Positions 45,401-50,261 of a stretch of 50,261 nucleotides of DNA are shown here, one piece after another. The DNA is from an uncultured Oceanobacter sp. GTDB taxonomy: Bacteria > Pseudomonadota > Gammaproteobacteria > Pseudomonadales > Oceanobacteraceae. Each line of letters starts with the position of its first letter. The stretch's first letter is position 1. The notes under the pieces were generated by a model. It was not told the DNA's origin. It saw only the letters and a program-made list of their open reading frames with translations, and ran no database searches. The stretch is from assembly GCA_913061185.1 (NCBI GenBank), contig CAJXTI010000022.1, positions 1 through 50,261 on the forward strand, read 5' to 3'. The translations under genes and the position numbers were made by a program.

Positions 45401-45521
45401 TGATCAGGCAGATACCGGGATACTGCGCCAGAGCTGGCCGCTGAATACGGGGCATCCGATGATTTGTCTGGAGGCATTCACAGCAACGGCGTATCAGTGG
45501 GGCACGGCTGACAGTGCCCAT
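42468..45521 (-). CDS. TonB-dependent transducer with STN domain
   Basis: Outer-membrane receptor that both imports and signals, 1017 aa. Signal peptide about 23-51 (hydrophobic PGICLIIGLALQSQVHA). The STN domain (about 75-144; LQEATELLANRFGLQLVSS) would contact FecR in the periplasm. TonB box EILVTA (171-176), plug with AALELASGVKIENNRYAIIRG, and a barrel ending SLDVGF. It is a paralogue of the receptor at 32156: RPLQGQPAYIS matches RPLQGQPDYIA and WPRFNELLP matches WPETFELLP. It lies 2 bp after fecR; the ATG at 45521 has AAGG upstream, with a later in-frame ATG at 45455 possible. Confidence 0.92.
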   Translation of the reverse strand: MGTVSRAPLIRRCCECLQTNHRMPRIQRPALAQYPGICLIIGLALQSQVHALGSQTATNPATSPTAECSNSDQRYLQLASSGLQEATELLANRFGLQLVSSADVVALPVENNPTPACRTLPQWLSLLLPDHIGYRVIEDTLVLSAHLAPAAQTTTTTTIKATPTANTDFPNEILVTAALQAGATRRSAPELTGNHDFKFDREQLRQTGVRNLPAALELASGVKIENNRYAIIRGMTGRYQTIQINRGELPSLDPAGQNFPLDFIPLGILNSVDLQKSVYADAPGQASAGILNLDTMQLPEHDYAQLATSYLYRQGSNHSSTLQGYVSSSDWYGFDDGSRRIPGLLLHTARHGSLDDLSNTQRQQLGEAAAGDMGLYQANSQGSGGLDISTGLSRQISNATLGGTLSFNLRDHWQNTWIQSTSYSTGTGYSGSSADFHHEDSTHQRSEHIIDLSVMTALGLDINDEHYFGFNVLWLHQSTHRAELIETQGKSENNFPSNTAYRRALINWTERSLLQRQLYGRHQLTSATDLYWQIASTQTDYDRPHDLDYRYSAISENSDYSLQLSPSTTNIGWRSMQQQSRSVSLHLNRIYSLRTDNHLLTGELKWGWESSQKQRHGYNLLYTYSGSDDLTSNSQLMEQPNPNDILTPELITGDASSSGFILQDTLFNTDSGTSLSGRFYRATQINRATYLLNDLDLSEHWQLISGIRREYNQMKAALWNTEAHAEEPLQTASRWLPSLALEYRPGFHQLRANYSQTVVWPRFNELLPVIYEDLDTRTKTIGNPNLNNSDVHNWDLSWQWKPLDNPLRLGSSLYLKRIHQPIEGTFSDNSEATDQASYSNYSYQNSPFGQVQGLELEADYQWQWSGQNIEIQGRYASIRSRVQQRAINQQNIDETESDSDVITETTTSGSRPLQGQPAYISALRLQYQPSDTHTFSLVYKRSGTQLYITSDRDDLPAVYQQPRNHLDLNWTYQLKPARLTFNINNLIDTAHRYQQGGYHYLSYRTGREYWLSLDVGF

Positions 45522-45523
45522 GA

Positions 45524-46579
45524 TCAGCCTTGATTCATCCCTTTATCCGTCTCTTGATTCGCTTTTTGATCTATATCGGGGAGGGTCAGGTAAATGGTCT
45601 GGATATCGGTGTTTATAACGGCTCGTGGATGATTTTCAAGACCATATAATGCCTGCAGGATCACCAGATTTTTATTGGTGTCGCGTAAATTGAAACGGCC
45701 GTTCACGGTCAGTTCGTTGACGTTGTCGGCGGCTGCCCAGTGTCGGTTGGAATAGCGGTTGAGTTCGATGATCAGTTCCGCCAGTGGCAAGTTTTCGGCG
45801 ACCAGCAGACCATGTTCCCAGTCACTGGTTGCGTCAGTGTCCAGGTGACTGATGACGCCTAACGCGCGTTGGCTGACCCGAATGCGTTGACCCGCTGTTA
45901 ACACGGTCTTTTGACCCTGACCGCTCATGGGGCTGATTTCGACCCGACCTTCCAGCACAGTGAGCTCTGTAATCGAGCCGCGCTGGTCGACGTTAAAGAC
46001 CGTCCCCAGCGCTTTCATGGCTGCCTGCCGGGTTTGGACAATAAATGGTCGTTGCGGATTTTTGGCGACGGAAAACTTGGCTTCGCCCTGGGTCAGGTCG
46101 ATGTGGCGCTCGGCACGCTCATAGCGAACCAGCAGCTCAGTGTTGCTGCTCATATCCACAATTGATCCATCTTCAAGTGGGTGCTGGCTGGTTTGTAAAC
46201 GCTCAGTCTGGAGCCTGAGCAGGCGGCTGCCACTGGGTGCGAGGTGCAGAACGATGGCTGTTGCCAGCACCAAGCAGGCGGCAATGGCCGCTGGCCAACG
46301 GTAGCGGTTGCTTGAGGCATAAGAGCTCTGAGGGCTTGGTTGTTCATCGGCGAATGTGTTGGTGTCGAAGGCCGCCAGCGCGGCACTGAATTCGGGATCG
46401 TTCCAGATGCCGGAAATAGCGTCGGCCTTATGCTGGCGGGCTTCACTTTCTGCCAGCCAGTGGTCAAATTCCAGCCGCTGCTGGTCGTTTGCCTGCTCCA
46501 GACCGCCGTGTAAAAACCAGTGGCAGATGCGCTCTTCTTCGTGATGTGTCAGCGTGGGAAGTGGTGTTGCCCTGTTCAT
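45524..46579 (-). CDS. FecR-type transmembrane anti-sigma/sigma regulator
   Basis: Inner-membrane partner of the ECF sigma factor; relays ligand binding by the STN receptor. Length 351 aa. The DUF4880 sigma-binding domain occupies about 9-72 (HHEEERICHWFLHGGLEQA), the transmembrane helix 95-115 (WPAAIAACLVLATAIVLHLA), the FecR domain about 120-220 (LEDGSIVDMSSNTELLVRY, GTVFNVDQRG), and the C-terminal STN-like/DUF4974 domain about 255-335 (LPLAELIIELNRYSNRHW). The start ATG shares one base with the sigma stop (TAATG). The small protein at 41949 duplicates its N-terminus. Confidence 0.93.
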   Translation of the reverse strand: MNRATPLPTLTHHEEERICHWFLHGGLEQANDQQRLEFDHWLAESEARQHKADAISGIWNDPEFSAALAAFDTNTFADEQPSPQSSYASSNRYRWPAAIAACLVLATAIVLHLAPSGSRLLRLQTERLQTSQHPLEDGSIVDMSSNTELLVRYERAERHIDLTQGEAKFSVAKNPQRPFIVQTRQAAMKALGTVFNVDQRGSITELTVLEGRVEISPMSGQGQKTVLTAGQRIRVSQRALGVISHLDTDATSDWEHGLLVAENLPLAELIIELNRYSNRHWAAADNVNELTVNGRFNLRDTNKNLVILQALYGLENHPRAVINTDIQTIYLTLPDIDQKANQETDKGMNQG

Positions 46580-47130
46580 TATTTGACCTTGTTGCGAATG
46601 CTGGATGGACGGTATTCGATACTTTGTTCCATTCGTCCTTCTATGGATTTCATCGCCCGATTGATGCGTTTTTCGATGGTCTTGCCGGAAACCCCCAGTC
46701 GCGCGGCTATCTGGCTGTTGGTGAGGCCATGCACCTTGCGCAGTATGATGAGGTTGCGGGTTTCCTCCGGTAGGCTGGCAACGCAGGTCATGAACATTTC
46801 TAGCCTCTGCTTGGCAGCAATCACACGTTCGGGTTGTGGGGCTTCGCTGGCAAATGTGTTTTCTGGCAACTCGTGCAGTGACTGTACTTCTTCCTGGTTG
46901 CGGTAAAAGTCATTGATGATGTTCATCACGACCCGATAGGTGTAGCCCACCGGATCGGAGGTGCTGTGGCCTTCCTTAAAGCGTCCCAACGAGCGTGCCA
47001 CGGCCTCCTGAAAAATGTCTTCCGGTTCCTGGTTGGAAGGGACTCTGTTTTTTATGAAACGCAGCAGCCTTGGCTTTTCTTCTTGCAGCAGCCGGGCTGG
47101 TAGTACTAGGGCATCCTGATACAGATTCAT
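46579..47130 (-). CDS. ECF sigma factor, FecI-like
   Basis: Extracytoplasmic-function sigma-70 factor, 183 aa. Region 2 (about 15-80) contains EDIFQEAVARSL and DPVGYTYRVVMNIINDFYRNQ (promoter melting and -10). Region 4 (about 110-162) contains LPEETRNLIILRKVHGLTNSQIAARLGVSGKTIEKRI (-35 binding helix-turn-helix). The ATG at 47130 has AGGTG 6 nt upstream, better than the frame start at 47169. It overlaps fecR by one base and leads a sigma-fecR-receptor operon. Likely targets are the receptor operon and perhaps the plus-strand surface genes. Confidence 0.92.
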   Translation of the reverse strand: MNLYQDALVLPARLLQEEKPRLLRFIKNRVPSNQEPEDIFQEAVARSLGRFKEGHSTSDPVGYTYRVVMNIINDFYRNQEEVQSLHELPENTFASEAPQPERVIAAKQRLEMFMTCVASLPEETRNLIILRKVHGLTNSQIAARLGVSGKTIEKRINRAMKSIEGRMEQSIEYRPSSIRNKVK

Positions 47131-47645
47131 TGCGACACCTGGGTTCTTGAAGCTTTTGCTGCCTGTCAAACCATCGGGTTCAAGGGTGGGTATGGTGCAG
47201 GCCGGGATAGTGATTCTTCCGCAGTTTTATGACGTATGGATGAATATTGCGTTGTTAATGTCAATAAATCATATGTGAATTCGGGCTTTTAAATCAATAG
47301 ATTGAAATTTTCCTTGCTATGTTACCGTTGGATGAATTATTTATTTATAGTTCGAATGGGTCTGACGTGTTTGTTTTATACTATTTATTGATATTAGATT
47401 GATATTGATGTTTTGATGCAGTTTATATAATATTTCTTGTGCTCGGTTGATGAAAATTTTGGTCAGCCGAGTTGCTTGTCGAATGCTCGGATCGATCCTG
47501 TTTTTATTACACGATTTTATGACACCTTCGTTATCAGTTGTTATGTGAGTCGTGTGTGGTAAAAGCAACTCTCATCGGGTTTGTCCCGGTATTCCATAGG
47601 CAGAACGCTGAAAGTAAGTTCCAATCTTCCTCGTTTTATATCTTT
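47131..47645. other. AT-rich non-coding region upstream of the sigma gene
   Basis: About 515 bp with very AT-rich composition at 47220-47420. It must hold the promoter of the sigma operon on the minus strand. No ECF-type or sigma-70 promoter was recognised with confidence. The only frame of size (75 aa at 47341-47568, minus) is Asn/Ile-rich without homology signals and was not called. Confidence 0.4.
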
Positions 47646-47668
47646 GCCAGTCTCTGACTGGCTTTTTT
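47646..47668 (+). terminator. Orphan intrinsic terminator
   Basis: GCCAGTC-TCT-GACTGGC followed by TTTTTT, on the plus strand. There is no plus-strand gene upstream as far as 42353. A short hairpin CGGG-TTTGT-CCCG near 47577 precedes it. It may end a small RNA or be a remnant of a lost gene at the border of the mobile region. Confidence 0.72.
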
Positions 47669-47686
47669 ATTATTCTATATTTTGGA

Positions 47687-47810
47687 TTTGCCCACCAGTT
47701 ACCTTTGACTTTTGCTGAATCGTAGTGGTAGGTAATGGAAAAACAGTGCCGTTTTTATGCTGCTGTCAGGGTTAAAAAAATAGCAGTTTTGAAAGGCTTA
47801 TCGAGTGAAT
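47687..47810. repeat. Long imperfect direct repeat, left copy
   Basis: This copy pairs with 49951-50083. Shared blocks in order are TTTGCCCACCA, CTGAATC-TAGTGGT, AATGGAAAAACAGTGCCG (18 identical bases), AGGGTTAAAAA, TAGCAGTTTTGAAA and TTATCGAG. The two copies lie 2.26 kb apart in the same orientation and bracket the hipBA remnant, SEC-C gene and IS110 fragment. Neither has an integron attC core. Confidence 0.75.
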
Positions 47811-47905
47811 TTTCAACACCTTTTCTTTTTATGGATACAATGGTGGCTATTTTTGGTTTTTTTACCGCTACAATGGATATAACTGTGTCCAGTGAGTCGT
47901 TGCGG

Positions 47906-48171
47906 ATGAATTTCACCTTACTTGATGATACCGATGTTAGCCAAGCGTATGCTGCTTATTTGCGTGAGTTACGCCAACGCGCAAAACTGTCACGCACGCG
48001 CTTGCGGAGCGTAGCTGCGTACCGGCCGCAACCATTAAGAAGTTTGAGCTGACAGGGAAAATTTCATTTCGCCAATTACTGTTGCTTTGGCTGTCACTCG
48101 ACTCGCTTGATCGGCTTTATCAGCTCACTCAACCTACCAATAATCGCACTGCTGTCCCAAGTAGCTTATAG
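47906..48171 (+). pseudogene. Frameshifted XRE/HipB-like antitoxin gene
   Basis: From ATG 47906 the frame reads MNFTLLDDTDVSQAYAAYLR and an XRE helix-turn-helix opening (ELRQRAKLSRTRL). Near 48005 the match moves to another frame, AERSCVPAATIKKFELTGK followed by SFRQLLLLWLSLDSLDRLY, ending at the TAG 48169-48171. One missing base, probably a G in CTTG(G)CGG, explains the shift. The family pairs with HipA-type kinases, and a HipA C-terminus follows directly. Confidence 0.75.
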
Positions 48172-48172
48172 C

Positions 48173-48436
48173 CCGCACCCGTTTAACGAACACGCCACTG
48201 CGTTCGGAGGTTATGGCAAAGCGCCACCGATTAAGGTAATGCAAAAACTTGCAGCAAGTGCTGGCTATGGGAGTTGGCATGATGCAAGGCAAGTCATTGA
48301 AGAAGTCGCAGAAGCCATCAGCCAATTTACTTATCTTGCCCAGCAACAAGGGATCAGTAACGCGACAGTGTCCGCGCTCAATAAGACATTGAATCAGCGC
48401 AGACAGGAAAACGCGGCGTTTTTTTCACAAGGATAA
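48173..48436 (+). pseudogene. C-terminal fragment of a HipA-like toxin gene
   Basis: This is an 87-codon piece beginning HPFNEHATAFGGYGKAPPI, continuing ARQVIEEVAEAISQF and ending AFFSQG. That is the C-terminal end of HipA-type serine kinases, whose full length is about 400 aa. The kinase core is missing; the hipB stop adjoins the fragment, so a deletion of about 1 kb removed the rest. It is not functional as a toxin. Confidence 0.72.
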
Positions 48437-48506
48437 TGCTTTAAGATGGCCTGCGCGTGCTGCATAGCCGGAATGAGGTTGTACTGGTATACACGAAAGG
48501 TAGTTG

Positions 48507-48522
48507 GCTCTTTGCAAAGAGC
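48507..48522. promoter_or_regulatory. Perfect palindrome upstream of the SEC-C gene
   Basis: GCTCTTTGCAAAGAGC, 16 bases, perfectly self-complementary without a loop. It lies 47 bp before the SEC-C protein start, near TAATAAAG. The shape suggests a dimeric repressor operator; the cognate protein is unknown. Confidence 0.45.
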
Positions 48523-48568
48523 GATTCAATTTTTAATAAAGGCTCTGAAAGAATAAGAGAAGTCAATA

Positions 48569-49573
48569 ATGAAACTCGGTCGTAACGATCCTTGCCACTG
48601 TGGCAGTGGTAAAAAATATAAGCGTTGCTGTATGGACAACGTATCCAAGCAGCATGCGCAAGTATTTGATGGTGTCGAAGCTATGCTGGCTATGAACCCG
48701 GATTTGACCCCCGATGAACTCGACGTCGCTTTGCAGCACAAAGTACAGGATCGCAATAATCAACCTCATCCAGATTTTTGTGGTGTGACTCCGACGCAAA
48801 TGGCCAATTGGCTCTATGCCTCTTTTGATGAATTACAGTGGGTGACAATCAGCACGCCAGACGACCTTTCTGCAAGCCCTGTGATGCGCTATTTAGCACT
48901 CATTCTCGATGAATCAATGGAGAATAATGGTTCATTTAAAGCAACCAGCAAAGGCAACTTACCGGCTAAATTAGTCAAGCAGGCCAGTGAGTTATTACCT
49001 GGGTTTGCCGTCTCTCAGTTTCCAATAAATATCAGCATCAGCGAGTTTGCTGGCAGTAATGAAGATAAGTTCAATGCGTTGCACTACACACGAGTTTTGG
49101 CCGAAATTAGCGGCATTATTTACCGACGCAGCGGCCGTTATCATGTTAAAAAGTCAGCTCAAAAACAGTATCAGGCCCAAGGTATACAGGCATTCTTCAA
49201 ACTTATGCTAGAAGCCGCAATTAGAAAATATAACTGGGGATATTTAGACGGTTTTGAGCAAGATGTCGATTTGCGTACCTTTTGGCTGTTTATGTTGTGG
49301 CGTATACAAAGCCACAAGAGCGTGGATGATCTTATTGAAGAGGTGGTGACGGCTTTCCCCGATGTGTTATTGGCATTCTCTCCAGACGATTACATCTCAC
49401 CTGAAAGAAATTTGAGTGCGTTAATCGAATCAAGATTTATTGAGCGATTTTTACAGTTTTGGGGATTTATCATCATCGATCCGAGACGTTATTTAAAAGG
49501 TGAGCCTGTCGCCAGAATGGTTCAGGTACAGCCTTTGTTAAAACAAACTTTTCAATTCACCATTAACACATAG
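48569..49573 (+). CDS. SEC-C motif protein of unknown function
   Basis: Length 334 aa. The N-terminal 22 residues form a SEC-C zinc-binding motif, GRNDPCHCGSGKKYKRCC, with Cys-x-Cys and Cys-Cys/His-type ligands as at the C-terminus of SecA. The remaining about 310 aa are helical and Leu/Phe-rich with no motif I recognise (for example QAFFKLMLEAAIRKYNWGYL and DLRTFWLFMLW). No signal peptide. The frame is intact while its neighbours are broken. It sits inside a repeat-bracketed mobile segment after hipBA remnants, so it is probably acquired cargo; a defence role is possible but not shown. Confidence 0.82.
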   Translation: MKLGRNDPCHCGSGKKYKRCCMDNVSKQHAQVFDGVEAMLAMNPDLTPDELDVALQHKVQDRNNQPHPDFCGVTPTQMANWLYASFDELQWVTISTPDDLSASPVMRYLALILDESMENNGSFKATSKGNLPAKLVKQASELLPGFAVSQFPINISISEFAGSNEDKFNALHYTRVLAEISGIIYRRSGRYHVKKSAQKQYQAQGIQAFFKLMLEAAIRKYNWGYLDGFEQDVDLRTFWLFMLWRIQSHKSVDDLIEEVVTAFPDVLLAFSPDDYISPERNLSALIESRFIERFLQFWGFIIIDPRRYLKGEPVARMVQVQPLLKQTFQFTINT

Positions 49574-49583
49574 CAAGGTCACC

Positions 49584-49670
49584 GTGAGCGAATATCAATA
49601 CTATAAATTCGAGCGTCTGGATGAGTGTTTAGACAGTAAAGCGCGCCAAGCACCCGCTGTGTCAGCATAG
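49584..49670 (+). pseudogene. 5' fragment of a YQYYKFERLD-type gene
   Basis: The GTG at 49584 opens MSEYQYYKFERLDECLDSKARQ, then stops after 28 aa in APAVSA. The opening resembles the start of a widespread uncharacterised protein family (YQYYxFxxxD...LDxKxxQALRAISSRA) that is normally several hundred residues long. The break coincides with the IS110-like left end about 10 bp further on, so insertion followed by deletion probably truncated it. It starts 10 bp after the SEC-C stop, as an operon partner would. Confidence 0.55.
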
Positions 49671-49679
49671 TTGATGAGA

Positions 49680-49854
49680 TGGACGCTCCCCAAATATGAG
49701 GAGCGTCCACATGACTGATATTAGTATCATCGCTATCGACCTGGCAAAGTCCGTTTTCCAGATTTGCATCGTCTCCGGGCAGAACAAGGTATTGAAGCAA
49801 CTGCGCCTCAGTCGTGAGAAATTCAGGCACTGTTACTCAGCTGAACGCCTATGA
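49680..49854 (+). mobile_element. Remnant of an IS110/IS1111-type insertion sequence
   Basis: The inverted repeat TGGACGCTCC/GGAGCGTCCA (49680-49689 and 49700-49709) resembles the subterminal repeats of the IS1111 group. It directly precedes an ATG at 49711. The frame reads MTDISIIAIDLAKSVFQICI, the start of the DEDD transposase with its first catalytic Asp, then RLSREKF, and ends after 47 aa. The remaining about 300 residues are lost, so it is inactive. Confidence 0.78.
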
Positions 49855-49950
49855 AACATTATTCAATATTCTGGATCTGCTTGTGGAGTAGTGGCCTAGA
49901 CCACAATAAAATTAATAAGTTATCGAAAAGAAACCGTTCAAAAATGCCTG

Positions 49951-50083
49951 TTTGCCCACCAAACTGCCCACCACTAGCCTATGGCTTTTACTGAATCTTA
50001 GTGGTGAGCAATGGAAAAACAGTGCCGCTTACACGCTGCCGTTAGGGTTAAAAAGTAGCAGTTTTGAAAAGTTTTATCGAGCA
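49951..50083. repeat. Long imperfect direct repeat, right copy
   Basis: Partner of 47687-47810. It has an extra segment of about 12 bp near its left end containing a second GCCCACCA. It also contains an inverted pair, CACCACTA and TAGTGGTG, around a 23-base centre. A frame opening MEKQCRLHAAVRVKK is closed by a stop here but is open in the left copy. Confidence 0.75.
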
Positions 50084-50144
50084 GAGCTTGGCATTTTTTC
50101 GCTTGTTCTATGCGATAGGTATTAGCTGGCAGAAGATAACTGAT

Positions 50145-50261
50145 TCATGACGCGTCCTCGTCGAGCATGTCCAGCAGATCCAAGGCTTTTTTTTGGAGCG
50201 TCAGGAAGCCATTCTGAATCTCGATCTGCTTGCGTAGCCGGTCGTTCTCTTTTTCGAGCTG
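50145..50261 (-). CDS. C-terminal end of a transposase-associated coiled-coil protein (partial)
   Basis: This minus-strand frame runs in from beyond the window edge. It reads QLEKENDRLRKQIEIQNGF, then LTLQKKALDLLDMLDEDAS and stop. The heptad Leu/Ile spacing is a leucine zipper like that closing OrfA proteins of IS3-type elements. The stop overlaps a start (ATGA) of a next frame that ends after 8 codons (MNQLSSAS), as if a downstream transposase gene had been deleted. Family assignment is tentative. Confidence 0.45.
   Translation of the reverse strand, partial: QLEKENDRLRKQIEIQNGFLTLQKKALDLLDMLDEDAS

Noticed and set aside
47341..47568. 75-aa minus-strand frame in the sigma-gene upstream region
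   Set aside because: It is AT-rich with Asn/Ile-biased composition, no ribosome site and no family signal; typical of chance frames in AT-rich DNA.
47735..48052. 105-aa frame MEKQCRFYAAVRVKK... as a real gene
   Set aside because: It starts in the direct repeat, runs into the frameshifted HipB sequence, and its repeat partner at 50011 is closed by a stop after 15 codons.
47687..50083. Integron cassette array
   Set aside because: The repeats lack the GTTRRRY and RYYYAAC core pair of attC sites, and no integrase is present in the window.

Overview
The window looks like chromosomal DNA of a marine-type gammaproteobacterium near the Oceanospirillales/Pseudomonadales. This rests on gene content and on gene order that resembles the Pseudomonas ubiCA-phoBR-pst, oxyR-recG and gmk-rpoZ-spoT neighbourhoods. 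No rRNA gene is present, so the genus is not fixed. About 31 kb is conserved housekeeping DNA; the last 19 kb is accessory.

Layout. 1-4.3 kb: a small PA3496-like gene, hexR, uvrD behind a LexA box, and yciA. 4.4-9.9 kb: pstS-pstC-pstA-pstB-phoU behind a three-repeat Pho box. 10.0-11.3 kb: tRNA-Thr(TGT), a DUF3392 membrane protein, and on the minus strand a CsrB/RsmZ-type regulatory RNA of about 450 nt with about 32 GGA motifs, many in hairpin loops. 11.3-19.1 kb: trmH, cysZ, a response regulator converging on phoR, phoB with its own Pho box, ubiA/ubiC, rubredoxin with a rubredoxin reductase remnant, an HU gene and a DUF1415 gene. 19.2-29.1 kb: a YbaK-HDOD protein, recG-oxyR, an epimerase-like gene, spoT-rpoZ and gmk; a Tat-exported intradiol-dioxygenase-like lipoprotein gene sits on the opposite strand between rpoZ and gmk. 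29.1-31.9 kb: an AEC transporter gene broken by a 263-bp MITE-like element, two glutathione-transferase genes and a palindromic repeat.

32.1-47.1 kb holds the most interesting locus. It has a TonB-dependent receptor with a carboxypeptidase-regulatory-like N-terminus (1096 aa), a giant modular surface lipoprotein (1481 aa), a secreted relative of that lipoprotein (441 aa) behind a multi-hairpin leader, and a 134-aa protein that is only the N-terminal anti-sigma part of a FecR plus a membrane segment. On the other strand lies a complete FecI-FecR-TonB-receptor signalling set whose receptor has an STN domain and is a paralogue of the first receptor. I read this as a surface-signalling-controlled capture and uptake system for an unknown ligand, with a possible second anti-sigma brake. 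47.2-50.3 kb is a decaying mobile region: a long repeat pair brackets hipB/hipA remnants, an intact SEC-C-motif gene, a truncated gene and an IS110 fragment; another transposase fragment runs off the end.

Themes that connect the genes: the complete Pst/PhoU transporter and the PhoBR sensor pair lie within 12 kb with matching Pho boxes; the CsrB-like RNA implies a Gac/Csr circuit; uvrD is probably SOS-controlled. Calls come from reading the sequence by eye and from family knowledge; no database search was run.
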